A stretch of 62,000 bases of DNA, from NCBI GenBank assembly GCA_009760855.2, contig WPIO01000020.1:6050001-6112000 (forward strand), written 5' to 3'. A model generated the notes under the pieces. It was not told where the DNA came from. It saw only the letters and a program-made list of their open reading frames with translations, and made no database searches. A program made the translations under genes and the position numbers. This DNA is from Cristatella mucedo. Its lineage: Eukaryota; Bryozoa; Phylactolaemata; Cristatellidae. Positions 34,991 through 46,558 of this stretch are shown here, in pieces. Each line of letters begins with the position of its first letter. Position 1 is the first letter of the stretch.

Positions 34991-36049
34991 CTAGGCCAGT
35001 GGCAGGCCATTCCACTTTGTGATGTAAAGTATAGATTCACTTTCTAAACCATAACACATGCAGCCAATGTATGGTCAGAGTGATGATAACAGGTTGAAAG
35101 CTAGTGCCACTCGCTGTAATGTAACACGTCATAAACTTGCAAAACCCGTTCAAATGTTTATGCTAAAAAGTAAACCGCCTGGTCATTTTAAAGACGTATT
35201 CAAACAAATTTAAAATTTGAAATGCATGGCTTTGGTCCGAAAAAGTTGTCTGTGAGTAACCAGCGCCCCATCCCTAGTCTAGTTTCTGAGGTTCTAGAAA
35301 AAGCCTTCGCAGCTAGAGACCAGAAAAAGAGCTCCATTATTCCGTACGTGCTACACTTACAAGTTTGTTATTGAGGCTACCGAGCTGGTCCAAAAAAATG
35401 AACTCAGCTCGTGCAACGGTGGTAGTCCTTGAAGACAAATGACACCTGCTGCTAACTCGGAGCAAGCCATTACTCGGAAGCTAGCAAAACGCGCCAGCAA
35501 TCAATAGTACCTACGCCTTAATGTATCAACCTCATAGCAGCTAAAGGTGGCATGTGCAAAGAGCAAAAGCCATGTCATGAAACGTAGGTTCAACTAAGAG
35601 AAAAAAGTAGAACACGTGAACGATGACTTGAAATGAGTTTTAATACCACCTAAACGAAAGATTGCCACATGTCATGTTCCTAACAATTCCCATTCGGCAA
35701 AAACTTGTAAACTCAAGCTCAGTGTCAGCATCTGATTAGGTTAACGAGCGTACGGTTTACTACCATTCACGCATTACAGAGCTGCATTATTGAAAAATGT
35801 ATCCGTAAATACTGCATGAAACAGACAAGCCATGGTTAGTTGTGAGGTTTAAGAAAACTCGCGTGCATCCAAACTTTCCCTGGTTTTAACACCAGATAAT
35901 ACACAACAGCAGCAATGCTGCATTTCAATTTATTTGAAAAGAAAAGTTACTTTTAGAGAATACTCTGAAAAACTATTATCTGTCTACGCTTTTTACGTAT
36001 GGTGTAAAAGATGTATGACCTTATTAACAGTTAAGATGATTAGAAACTT

Positions 36050-36290
36050 ACTTTGGATTTCCAAAAAGCCTTTCCAATTTGTCTGGCGAGGTAGAACCGC
36101 TGCTTTGCTCAGTTCGCAAGTTTTTCGAAAGCTCCTGGCAATTCAAAAGAGAGAACGAAGAAATATATAAGCAAGAGAGACAGTGAACGATAGCGCTTTC
36201 AGTCGTTAGTGTTGACATCACCGGCTGTGGATTGTAGCCGGCCTAGCAATTAAAGCTGTCTGATTGCATACATCGGGTACTTATCTCAGT
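36050..36290 (-). pseudogene. Decayed PAN/apple-like exon (copy 2)
   Basis: Clearly homologous by base to 10177-10431: shared stretches include TGTCTCTCTTGCTTAT, GAGCTTTCGAAAAACTTGCG and TTGGAAAGGCTTTTTG. TAG interrupts the frame where copy 1 has the first Cys pair, key cysteines are lost and a one-base shift follows. The donor AAAG|TAAG region is still visible. Introns of the two copies also align, so this is a segmental duplicate, not a retrocopy. Confidence 0.6.
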
Positions 36291-36292
36291 TG

Positions 36293-36480
36293 GTGAGCCG
36301 TGATGGCACAGTAGGTAAGGCAGTTGCGTTCACGATCTCGGTCCCGAGGTTGTGGGTTCGATTCCTATGGTGGGCGATTCTTTATCGCTACTGCAAGCGG
36401 TGGTGATAGCCGTAAAGGGCTCTTCTGTCGCTATGCAAACAGAGGCTGTTTAATCTGCTAGGATTTATTTATTTATTTAG
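36293..36480 (+). mobile_element. SINE-D, tRNA-derived
   Basis: A-box-like TGGCACAGTAGGTAAGGCAG and B box GGGTTCGATTCC, then a body with GATAGCCGTAAAGGGCTCTT and an end in (ATTT)n. Lies immediately upstream, on the minus-gene sense, of the decayed PAN exon. Confidence 0.8.
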
Positions 36481-36572
36481 CCGCAGAATGAACTACAAAA
36501 ATCAAGATCTTAGTCTCAAGTTGGTTAAAGGCTGGACTCAAATTAAATCAACAAGGGAAGCCATCAACAGGC
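36465..36572 (+). repeat. Inverted repeat arm (partner 39400-39510)
   Basis: GCCGCAGAATGAACTACAAA and GTTGGTTAAAGGCTGGACTC recur in reverse complement 2.9 kb away over about 110 bases including (ATTT)n. Probably part of a longer SINE-D variant or another element. Confidence 0.65.
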
Positions 36573-36869
36573 TTTAACAGCTTACGTGACTCATGACAAA
36601 ATGACCAGAAAGTGTTGTAGCATGAGATGGCAAATGAGTGTGCATTCACTGTATTTCGTTCATCATTTGATGAGATAACTTGTAATGTTTCCATTTAAGT
36701 AATGCTGTTTTTTAAGCCTTCTTATTTCGGAACGTGACCAGCTAAGGTTTCTTGATAATATTTTATTTTATTTATTCTCGGCAGATCTCTGTCGTTAGCT
36801 AATATAACGGAGAAGATTTTTCCCTCTAAGACCAGCAAGAAACCGAAGCGCCCTATCCTTAAAATCTGT

Positions 36870-37025
36870 AAATATAAATACATATATAATTCATGTGTAT
36901 AGCTTTCCTTGAACACCTGATTTCTATTAAGGCACTTCATGTATGTCATGGGGCTCGAGCCCACCACCTCGGCCGGACCTCGGTCGGGGCGAGCAACTCA
37001 TCGACTGGGCCAAACCAGAGCGGCA
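36870..37025 (-). mobile_element. SINE-C
   Basis: B box GGGGCTCGAGCCCACCACC and CTCGGTCGGGGCGAGCAACT in reverse, tail side AGGCACTTCATGTATGTCAT. Box A side is diverged. Confidence 0.7.
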
Positions 37026-37029
37026 ATTA

Positions 37030-38070
37030 TAAACTCTTGTTATTCATGCAGACTTTCCGTCGATGATATTGTAATTCCACGAGATTGTAAGCTCTTAGGA
37101 GTCGAAGAATGTTATCAGAAGTACACCAAAATAAATTGAGCAGCAATATATAAATACGCAGATTTCTGAAAATGAGTTTGTCACTGAAAACTGCAAACTT
37201 TATTGACTCTCTTGTGAGTCTGGAACAATCCTAAATAGAAAAATTATTTAGAGCACACGCCAACAGCCTTTATAGCAAGAATATATTAGGATAATTATAT
37301 TAAAGATTATGTCACTTAGAAATAGGGCATTGCACAACCTTGTCATCAGGGTGCTTTTGGGAAAATGGAAACTTTGCTTTTGGTAGAAAACGAAAGGCAA
37401 ACTTGAAAATGTGGCAGAAATCGATTGTTTCTTCAAGCGTTTGAAATTCACAAATCTGAAGCTGCGGTCTTGTGTGGCCACGTTAGTTTTGGCACTGTGA
37501 GTTATTAAAATACTTTAACGTGGAATTAGTATGGGATCGAAGCTGGCGATGGAATCGAAGCTGGCACCATCTTGCTCTCAGTCTGGTGATTGGAGCTTAG
37601 ACCGACTACAGGACTTGGAACCGACACTTTATTTAGTGATGAAATTACAACTCGAGTTATGGCTAGAGTAATTTTGTAAGCCAATGAGGAACTATAGAGG
37701 AAAAATGTACGGCTTGCAAGTGACAGGATTTTAAAAACAATATAATGATTGTAACTGCTAGTTGCTGACAACTCTTGCCAAGACGTTGGTGCTGCATAAA
37801 CATTAAAATGCGTCTCTTTCAAGGCAATTAGCGTGTACGACTGAAAAAACAGGCCAATTATTAGCAGTACTATGCATGCTCTTAGTCTCCATAAATTCAC
37901 ACAAGGTGCACCGGGTCAGAAATCATCAGCACATGAATAAAAATTCTCATTTCGAAGACCCTACTAAGAGTGGCTGGTGTATCTTTAACTTCTCTTGAAT
38001 ATGCATCAAGTTAAAGAACGTATAGAAGTCAGCGGGTAACTGACGCTAGGTAACTTACTATGGCACGTAT
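37030..38070. other. No confirmed gene apart from the 37526-37900 frame
   Basis: AT-rich sequence. Nothing recognised besides the possible signal-peptide frame noted separately. Confidence 0.35.
37526..37900 (-). CDS. Possible small secreted protein or first exon, unrecognised
   Basis: A 124-residue open frame starting MNLWRLRACIVLLIIGLFFQ, a convincing hydrophobic signal peptide or anchor. The rest is not recognised. It lies 1.2 kb upstream of the decayed PAN exon on the same strand and could be its first exon, but no good phase-1 donor was found in the frame. It may be chance in AT-rich DNA. Confidence 0.2.
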   Translation of the reverse strand: MNLWRLRACIVLLIIGLFFQSYTLIALKETHFNVYAAPTSWQELSATSSYNHYIVFKILSLASRTFFLYSSSLAYKITLAITRVVISSLNKVSVPSPVVGLSSNHQTESKMVPASIPSPASIPY

Positions 38071-38079
38071 TCTGGTCGA

Positions 38080-38300
38080 GCCCTTGGATTTGGCACGTCA
38101 TGCAGGAGCTAGGCTTTTCTGTCGTGAACATAGCAGATGCTGCTTTGCACCCCTTTTCACCGACATTCTCGTGCTTCACATCAAGAAGCCTGTAAATTTT
38201 TTCAAATTAATTTTCTTATGTCACTTCATTCTCTAGTGGCTCCACACTCTATATTTGAAACACCCGTATAAAATGTGCCATCCTAGCACTCGTCCGTTTT
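38080..38300 (+). mobile_element. LINE-B, very old fragment
   Basis: TTTTCTGTCGTGAACATAGC and CACCCCTTTTCACCGACATT correspond to the FCREH...TPLLADL segment; heavily diverged. A reversed piece may follow near 38450-38520. Confidence 0.45.
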
Positions 38301-38719
38301 CTTCAAGTCATACAGCTGAGCAGATAATCGATCTCAAATCTTCTAGATGTGGTTTCCGTTGTGCCATTGCATGCAGATGGAGCACGGGATATTTAGGTCA
38401 AACCCATTAAACGGAGTAAATTTCCTACTTTCTGAGTTTCTCGATATTTTCAATAGCTAGTCAGTCCGTTTAGCCATCACTTATTTAAACATTTGACTGC
38501 CATCCAATAGCCAATCTCAGCTATATATTGGAAAAAAGCAGATGAGAGTCCTCCGCGCTGGAAGAACGGAAAGCGAAGGCACGATTATAACTGTGTGTCT
38601 CCTGCGTTCAAATGAAGTCCTAGATTGCACTTTATAAACAGACTGGGGAAAAAAAGAATAGATTGTGAACTTTGGTAGATCAAGCAGTGATGCGAGTGGA
38701 TCCAATATATTAGAGGCTC

Positions 38720-39400
38720 ATTAAAGGTCTGTCCAGATCAGTATTCTGTGGTTAACCACTTACCATTCGATCATCCTCTGTTTCAGCAAAGGTAGATTGC
38801 GTAGAAAGATATGAATAGATTTTGGATACATTTCACTCAATATATCCTCGATTATGGAAAATAAAGTTTCAAGACGTTTGATGACATATACAGCAAAATT
38901 TATCCCGCTGAAATAAGAATGTTACTACCTTGATTTTGGAAAGCAGAGCTGAGGTCACACTTTAAATTTCACCTCAAAGGACTAGTATTCGCCGATTTAT
39001 GGAATTTATAAGTCACCATTCTACCCTAGAAATAAAGCTCTGTAAATGTCACAAGAATGCACCTAAATAAGCTTGACCCGTGCATCTCAATATACCAAGG
39101 TTCGGCAAGTTGGGATAAATGTCACATGCGATGCAGAGACTGTTTAATTGTTTACTAGATTTGTTACTTCTGGTTTACAACTGGGTTGCATAACCATTTT
39201 TCTTTTATATCGACGTCGTCAGAACTTTCAATCCTAATTCAAAAATATTTTTCTTTCTAAAGGTACCCTAACCAAATAGTTGATCATCGGACACATTTTA
39301 TAGGCATTTACTTGGCATTCCCCACTAAGTCTTCTGAGGGTGCTACTAGAAATATCTTTTATTATTGGTTTTGTTACTAATTACTAGAGAAATAATGTTG
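38720..39400. other. No gene recognised
   Basis: AT-rich; no supported features. Confidence 0.4.
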
Positions 39401-39510
39401 ATGGCTTCACTTGTTGATTTAATTTGTGTCCAGCCTTTAACCAAGTTAAGACTAAGATCTTGATTTTTGTAGTTCATTCTGCGGCTAAATAAATAAATAA
39501 ATCCTAGCTG
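39400..39510 (-). repeat. Inverted repeat arm (partner 36465-36572)
   Basis: Reverse complement of the arm at 36465, including the (ATTT)n run and flanking GATCAGCTAGGA that matches the SINE-D end. Confidence 0.65.
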
Positions 39511-39999
39511 ATCAACATTTTTTGGCCATGCCAGTGATGCTCGGGCAAGATGAAAGATGATTAAAAAGAACTCGTGTTAGATCTTAAAAAAGCATAAAGA
39601 CATGACTTTAGTCCGGATTCTTGAGTAGCTAATTTTGCACTCGTAGCAGGACTAACTCAAATGGAGTCAAGGTAATCGAGATGTACGTCTAACTGCACCC
39701 TAAATTTACGTTCCCCCGAAAAACCAGAGGCAAAAGCGAATCACGGCCGCACACGAAGTGAAGGGCTATTGCTCCTTGAAGCCTCCCGCCTCTAAAATTG
39801 CGCTTCAAAGACTCGGAAGCACAAAATAAGCCCAGCGGCAAGCTCGCATCACTGCCAAACCACAAGTTCACATACAGCAGACGTGAGCGAGCAACCCAAC
39901 CTAACCAAATGAGGAAAAGCATGGCGTTAGTGACGAAGGAAGAATAAAAAGCTACACGAGACATTCTGATTTCGTAGAGTGGCCATGGGAGATAAATGC

Positions 40000-41000
40000 C
40001 ACTAATATAATAATAATAACAATAATAATAATAATGCACTTGATAAAGCACCCTCGGAGAATTCAAACTCATCCTAGGCGCTTTACATTTGCTGGAAAGG
40101 GAAACGCGATTGAAACGTGAGTAATATATTTCTTGATAAACAACAGGAATAGCATAGTTAGGGGTGACATGCACAGGGTCAGCATGCAAATGTGGTTAGT
40201 GGCAGCATGCACAGTGTCAGCACACATAAGCACATGAAGGACGAATCACAGGGACTAACTAAATGCTGTCCTAAATAGGTGTGTTTTTAAGTGCTTTTAA
40301 AATGTGGTCAAACCAGAGGATGTTCTGACGCAAGTCGGGAGTGAGTTCCAGGCTTTGGGAGCACACGAACTAAATGCCTGGTCTCCGAAGGATTTGAGGT
40401 TCGTACGAGGTATTGGTAAGCTGTTGGATTCCGAAAAGCGGGCGATACGATGCTTGACCTGGTGGGAAAGTAGATCTGAGAGATAGGCTGGAGCCAAAGA
40501 ATAAAGTGACCTAAAAGTGAGAGACAAAACCTTGAAGTCGATCCGTTGCTTGACTGGGAGCCAGTGCAGGTCGGCGAGAAGTGGTGTGACGTGGCAACTG
40601 CCACGTTTACGACAAACAAGCCTAGCTGCAGAGTTTTGCACAAGCTGTAATCGCTTGATTGCACATGCCGGTAAGCCAGCAAGCAGCGAGTTACACAAGT
40701 CAAGTCAGGGTGTCACAAATGCATGGTCCAACTTAGACGTGGTATCCTTATCTAAACAAACCCGAATTTTAGCAATGTTATGTAGCTAAAAGTAGGCAGA
40801 CTTGATTGTGGAGCTAATGTGGTTGTCTAACGAGAGGTCACTTTAGAAAATGACACCTAGATTTCGAGCTGATTCAGCAGGAGATATGCTGGCAGAGCCA
40901 ATTTTGAGCGAAAGCCTTTCCAATTTCCGAATCACACTGGCTGTGCCCATAGCTAATATGCTGGCTCAGCCCATTTTAAGAGCTACGATATCATATTTAC
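40000..41000 (-). mobile_element. LINE-B, 3' part about 1 kb
   Basis: (ATT)n and tail at 40000-40085, 3' UTR, then a 133-codon antisense frame with HVTPLLADLHWLPVKQRIDF and SFGDQAFSSCAPKAWNSLPT. One of the least damaged LINE-B copies. Confidence 0.9.
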
Positions 41001-42250
41001 AAATGCGAGTAAATGCGTTATGTTGCATTGCAACGCTCAAGCATGGATTATTGTGCCTAGTGGCTTCTGCCATCCTGCTGTATGCCCATTTGAAGAGCAG
41101 ATTCACCATGAGTTAGACTCACGATCATATTTTCATTGTATTTGATGAAATTAGTTTCCTCCTATGTATTAATAGTCAGCGGTACATGAAGCTAAGAAGC
41201 TGAGAGATAATCCAAATCAGTGCAGATGGTAACCTGAGACAGACCAGAACTCCAGAAGTTCGGCGCTTCAATATAAAAGGTCAGGTTACCTAAAATTTCT
41301 AATGTTCTGCAAGAGATATCAAGATTAGTAGAAGTTGCTGAACAGGTGGCACGATAGTTCGCACTTATTGGAGCAACAAGGCCGGCTGATGCAAGCGAGT
41401 GAGAAGACCAATAGGAAAGAGATAATTATACTCGTAAATTATAATCAAGGCTTGCTATGGAGCAGCTCTGACTGAATTAGTGTCTTAGCTATTAAATTGA
41501 AGACAGGCTGGGCAAGTTGATGAGTGTTGCACCAGTTCCTGACAAATAAGGCCGTGAGCAACATTGTAGGCGCCGAAATGCCGCGTCGCAGGAAATGGAG
41601 AGAGTTAAACTTTCCAACTGTAATCTAAAAGTGTTCTAATATTAGCCATTTCCTCTCCTAATAGTAGGCCAAATTTACGGTTGAGGCAAATTTCGGAGAT
41701 TACGGGCAGACGTCGCCGATAACGCTAGATGAATCTACAGCGAGGTGGAGATCTTCCACTTGATGGTGACACTAGATGTACCCATAACAGGTTACTGTCT
41801 TCGTTAAACTTCAGCAACACTAGTTCAATCTATGTGCGAATGTCGTCGGCGATACTGGCAACGAAGTAGGTAGGTGAGACGGAAAGTGTATGCTGGAAAG
41901 TGTAAGCTGGAAAGTGCATAAGGATCGACAGAGTGGTGTGACATTGAGATAAAAAAAAGTGCCGCCCAGTATTTAGCTACGAAATTTCCCCATTTAAAGA
42001 GACGAAAAGAAGGATGTCTACTGACAAACTCAGATTTACCGCTAACCACTTATCGAATGATTGTTGACTTTCTATTTCAGATTTCCTAACCTGAACGAGT
42101 TGGTAAATCGCAGCACCAGTGATACCTATGCTTCTCAAGTGGCACAATGAAAACGTCAGGGCGTTAATTATGTCCAATGATCTGGGAGATCTAGAAGTGC
42201 TGCAGAGCCACCTACCGTGAAAGTAAATATTCAGCAAGCCGTTATCGACC
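41000..42250 (-). mobile_element. LINE-B upstream ORF, heavily decayed (tentative)
   Basis: Continues in reverse from the clearer copy. An antisense frame at 41977-42237 keeps a GITGAAIYQLVQ segment like the one after the first RT motif at 4790-5150. Boundaries and continuity are uncertain. Confidence 0.4.
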
Positions 42251-42334
42251 CGCTTAGAGAGGTCACTTGTCTCCAGGCGTCACTAGCGGTCAAACTAATG
42301 ACTTCGTAACAGCCACTTGAGTAACAACAAAAAT

Positions 42335-42990
42335 AAAAAAACGATAATGCATTTCTATAGCACTAGCAGAGAACTTGATTCTTTCTAGGCACTTTAATAT
42401 TTCTGAAAAGGAAGCCTGGTCAAAACGTTATTAGTGAAGTATACATTGTCAAGAACCTTACTTACCTAATGATCTGAGGTAACATGTACATTTCCAAAGT
42501 GGTTAAGGTGCTTGCCATTACTGGGTAAGGTCTAGGTACAATGTTTGATGACCAAGGTAGTGAGTGGGTTTGAGCCCCGCAGCATCTGAATTGAAAATAA
42601 TTGTTTCAATGTAATCTGCAAGTGATTTATATTTAAATTGCCAACATATGAATTAGGATCTTTGTAATCTGCACAGTGTCAGCACGTATGAGCAAGTACG
42701 GGAAAAATCGCTAAGATATGCCAACAGAAGAGACCTTTTTAGCTTAATTTATATGTCAAGTCAGGGGATATCGGGAAATCCCTAGTAAGTTCCATGTTTT
42801 GAAAAAGTACGAACTAAAGGCAAGGTCCTTAAATTACTTAAAGGGCGTTCGAGGGACAGCTATGCAATTAGTACAAGGAAAGTAGGTGACACACGACGCC
42901 TAGCTCAGTGGTAGATTGAGTAATTCTGATCGGTTAACTAAAGCCAAAGAATGAAAAGAACCTAAACGTAAGTGGCGGAACCTTGAAGTT
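42335..42990 (-). mobile_element. LINE-B tail and ORF end, with a SINE-like insertion
   Basis: Tail CTAGCAGAGAACTTGATTCTTT near 42365; C-terminal ORF remnants AAGTTCCATGTTTTG near 42790. Highly diverged. Confidence 0.55.
42490..42600 (+). mobile_element. SINE-C-like, diverged
   Basis: AAAGTGGTTAAGGTGCTTGCC and TGGGTTTGAGCCCCGCAGCA match the tRNA-like head; no LINE-B-like tail follows. Confidence 0.5.
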
Positions 42991-43380
42991 GGTACGCTTA
43001 GACGGACTCACTTTCACTCCACTCCGCCAAGTGGTACGCTGAGCATCAGCCAGCGTTGGGCACTGCGGTCGGGCCGCATCGGCCGACTAGCTCGATCGTA
43101 TTACAAAGCGGAAGCTGGGCCGTGTGACTCCACTAGCGCTGCAGCTATGTTCTCTTGTGCTTGTGAGTTGCCCAGTACGAACGCTTTGCTTTCCCCGCAC
43201 GCTCACTCTCTTCTCGCTCCTCAGGCTTTCGCGACTTCTTCTGCATAAGTAGGTACGCAGACAGCCCCGCCGGTGCGTAATAATGCCGTCGTCGTCACGC
43301 CTACAATTCGTGTGGGGCGGGGCATAGTTCACAGTCATTCTTCGTTTCGCGGCAGCCGCCGCCGCCGAGCGCTCATGAGA
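42990..43380. other. CpG-rich insertion of unknown type
   Basis: GC-rich block interrupting the LINE-B remnant. No domain recognised. Shares CTCCACTAGCGCTGC with the possible LTR at 30080-30290, so it may be a mobile-element relic. Confidence 0.3.
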
Positions 43381-43494
43381 CCCAACAGCACTGCATACAA
43401 AATAGTAGGCTAACTTGACTGACGTGCTGATGCGGTCTTCAAGTGATAGGTCCCTTTGGAAAAGAGACGCAGATTAGTTTTACAGAGCCTAGAG

Positions 43495-43675
43495 CAGATA
43501 TGAGTCGTAATGGCACACTAGGTAAAGCGGTTGCTTTCATGACCTCGGCCCGAGGTCATGGGTTCGAATCCTGTGGTGGGTGATCCTTTATCGCCACTGC
43601 AAGCGGTTGTGATAGCCGTAAAAGCTCTTCTGTCGCTATACAAAAAGAGGCTGTTAAATCAGCTAGTATTTTTTT
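43495..43675 (+). mobile_element. SINE-D, reference-quality copy
   Basis: Perfect box B GGGTTCGAATCC, A-box-like TGGCACACTAGGTAAAGCGG, body GATAGCCGTAAAAGCTCTTC and end GGCTGTTAAATCAGCTAG. Inserted into the minus-strand LINE-B remnant. Confidence 0.82.
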
Positions 43676-43679
43676 ATAT

Positions 43680-44280
43680 GCTGGCCAAGCTAATTTTACA
43701 CGTTAAGCGTTCCAATTTTCGAATCACACATGGTTTTGAAAAATGGCCATTTTAAGTCAATCGTTTCTCCATTTCAGTAAGTTCGCAGTCAAGGAAAATG
43801 CGAATGCCAGCAATACTTGTACTAGTGGAATTGAGATAATGCGATGTGCTAGAGGCTGAATTCGAACGAACCTAGTCCCTGCTGCTACGAATAACTGCGT
43901 CGAAGTGAAACCCTAGATTATGCATAGCGACCATAATGGCTAAAGGGAGAGTTTAAATCTTGAAAAGAGGCGAACCTAGCACAGAGTGCTGAGGTACCCC
44001 GTTCTTTCGCGATTCTCTTTAACACCTTTGACTGTTTACGTCAGCATTCTCAAGTCTTTTACTAAACTATGGCCTAAACCATTGCCGAGAAGTGCCAGTG
44101 ATGCGGTAGCAATACAAGGGGTACGCGAGATGGACTCGGTAAATGATGGTATCAAACCATGCCGAAAGACCCAACAATACCAGCAAAGAGACGTAACATA
44201 TGTCTGGAATTCTGAATTGATTGTTATACACCAAGGCAGTTCTGAGTCAGTGTATCGATGAACTCCAAAATCATTCTTCA
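43680..44280 (-). mobile_element. LINE-B reverse transcriptase remnant
   Basis: TTCCAATTTTCGAATCACAC matches 40915-40945. Further on, GGTATCAAACCATGCCGAAAGA matches the RT segment near 61300. Heavily mutated. Confidence 0.5.
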
Positions 44281-44574
44281 ACTTTCTTTTAGGTTTAAAA
44301 GGCCAGTGTAAGTATTCAGCTGATTTGCTACAATTGTTTTTATTTACCGTGATCAGAGCAGCAGTTGGGGCATATGGAGGAATTTTACATTGCACTCTCG
44401 GCTTAGAGCTGCTTTCTAAATTACTGGCTAAGAAGCCACGTGAAAGGTACAGGTACAAGAGCTGACATTAGTGAATATTTATTCTGTGAGTAATGGGTGG
44501 CAGAAGCTGATATAGACATCGCAGAAGTAGAAAAACTGTGAAAACTGGGGTCTCGAGGGCTAGCAGTCTTCTTT

Positions 44575-45010
44575 TCGTCGTACCTAGCTGAACTGCTGCA
44601 TCAGTTTCAGCCTCTTCGCGCCCTCAGGTACTGTGTGGACAATAAATTAGCTGTCCCATACCTCCGCTTAAAGACCGTTGGCGACAGAAGCTTTAGCTCT
44701 GAAGGTCCTAGACTGTGGAACTTGCTTCCACAATTCTTACGCAACGACAACTACTCTCCCACTACCGAATATGGCACATCCTTTTCAGCGGTCCGGAGCT
44801 GCTACTTCTATGCTACTCACAACCTCAACTGCTCTCCTGACTCTGATATGCTTCCCACGTTTTCTTTGTTGCGTGAGACGAAGTCTGTTGGCTACCGAAT
44901 GCGTACCGAAAGCCGCTTAGGCTGTGAGTGTGCTATACAAAACTCTCCTGCGAAACACCCACATGGTCTTTATGACTTTGCGGAGTTAGAGACGGAGATA
45001 AATTACAATT
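44575..45010 (+). mobile_element. LINE-A 3' end
   Basis: From TACCTAGCTGAACTGCTGCA to the terminus GAGACGGAGATAAATTAC; 134-codon frame with LAVPYLRLKTVGDRSFSSEG intact to the natural stop region. 5' truncated. Confidence 0.87.
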
Positions 45011-46150
45011 TACAGGGAGATACATGGATCTATTTGTGATGGATACATGGATCTACAAATGCCAGCTGGGACACTGATACACAAGTTGGCTGAAGAAATT
45101 GTAGTTCACGAGCGCGGCCAAGCTCAGCTCACCGAGGGAGCTTTATCTTGCGGTGATGGCTACGAGCAGAATGCATTATACAGGGGAAGCGCAATATACA
45201 AGCCATAACAGCGAGCGTGCTAATCTCCAGCCACTCTCTGGCAGTGGGTCCTCGTTAGCTAGTGGCCGCACCGTCGGCCAAAGCAGCCTGTCCAACCGAA
45301 AGCTGAACTGAGGGTGGCCTGAGAGCGCTAGTAGGTATGACTTTGCCAACGAACGTCTTGTAACCGAATGCAGAGGTTATGAGGAGTCAACATTCAAGCA
45401 AGCCCAAAGTTCAGACCCTGACCGGTGACCTGAGTCGGTGACCCAACAGCCGTCAGAGCCAACCTGTCCCCGCTTTGGTACGCGAGAGAGCTCTTTCCGC
45501 CTAAGACAGTGGCTGCGAATGGCTAAGCTATTAAAGACACTCAAAAAATGGACCCTGGAAGCAGTAAGCACAATATAAAAGTTCATTTCTTTCTGAAGCT
45601 TCGCACAATATAAAAGTTCATTTCTTTCTGAAGCTTCTTTCTCATCTCTTTTAAATACAGCCGAATCGTAAGAACTCAGTAAACGGAATGAGATTGGCTG
45701 GGCATGAGGTCGTGTTCTTCTGTTTAGGTATTTCAAATCCATTAATTTAAATGTAAAGGTTGCATTGATTGAAAATTCACCATTTAGTGTTTATTCATTG
45801 GTTAAGAACACAGAAGTTCGGCTGGAGCAGATTAAGTATATATTTAAGTCTGAGGATATCCCGCATTTGTTTGAAACGAAAACTATATTTTATATATCTC
45901 TATTTTCTAGAGCAGTGAACCCGTGACCCACTGGTTTGTATGTTGCTCCCGATATAGCCAAATATTTACTACAGACCTCCACCAGTTACTCTATTCCGTA
46001 AATAGTGTACTAAGTAAAAATAAGGAACATGACAGAATAGTATAGTAATATAATAAAATAATATAATAATATCTATTCATGTGTTGGAATTCTGTCTGAG
46101 GTGTGTTATCGAATCCTGATCAAAAGACGCTCGATAAAATAATACTGGCT
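45010..46150. other. No gene recognised
   Basis: GC-richer to about 45560, then AT-rich. A near-perfect local tandem duplication of about 34 bases occurs at 45571-45640 (AATATAAAAGTTCATTTCTT twice). Lies beyond the IAP-like gene's 3' end. Confidence 0.4.
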
Positions 46151-46152
46151 AT

Positions 46153-46173
46153 TTTATTTTCAAATAATTTATT
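46153..46173 (-). terminator. Polyadenylation signals of the IAP-like gene
   Basis: Two AATAAA hexamers on the minus strand, at 46173-46168 and 46158-46153, about 190-215 bases beyond the stop codon. No nearer AATAAA was seen. They would give a 3' UTR of roughly 220-240 bases. Confidence 0.5.
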
Positions 46174-46364
46174 CTCGCAATGAATCAGGGCAGTCAATGC
46201 GCACAAATCAATGGAGGAGGCCACCAATGTTTCAATTATACACCTTGATTCAATGTGCTATTACTATTAGTTCTCAGTTGGTATAGACGTTAATCAAACA
46301 AGAGCCAAATGTCGCATACCTAAGGCTTAAATTAAAAGTAAATCATCAGCCTAAATGCAAACAA

Positions 46365-46558
46365 TTATAAATGCACTTTAAAAGTTAATTCGATTTTACT
46401 GCGACAAATTGGGCACTCTCCACCATCCGCTTGACATAGGTCACATAGGCAAAGGTGGGAGCAGGGAAAAGAGACGTAGCTTAAGCTTCTAACGTGGCAG
46501 CGTTTGCATGGCATTTTCTCAGGTGTAGAATCCATCCAACGTTGTTTTGATTCGTCAC
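46365..46558 (-). CDS. IAP-like gene exon 7: RING finger and stop codon
   Basis: 194 bp: two bases completing a Gly codon, 63 codons and TAA at 46367-46365. The RING pattern is Cys-x2-Cys-x11-Cys-x-His-x3-Cys-x2-Cys-x6-Cys-Pro-Ile-Cys, identical in spacing to IAP RINGs. The last segment, CRSKIELTFKVHL-stop, resembles the short hydrophobic IAP C-terminus used for RING dimerisation and E2 activation. The acceptor TATTTAAAG|GT has a poor pyrimidine tract, but frame and phase agree with exon 6. Confidence 0.93.

Noticed and set aside
36922-37139. Plus-strand 66-residue frame beginning MYVMGLEPTTSAG
   Set aside because: It reads antisense through the tRNA-like head of a SINE-C copy.
43495-43580. 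Genuine tRNA gene at the SINE-D head
   Set aside because: Conserved non-tRNA body follows in all three copies; it is a repeat family.
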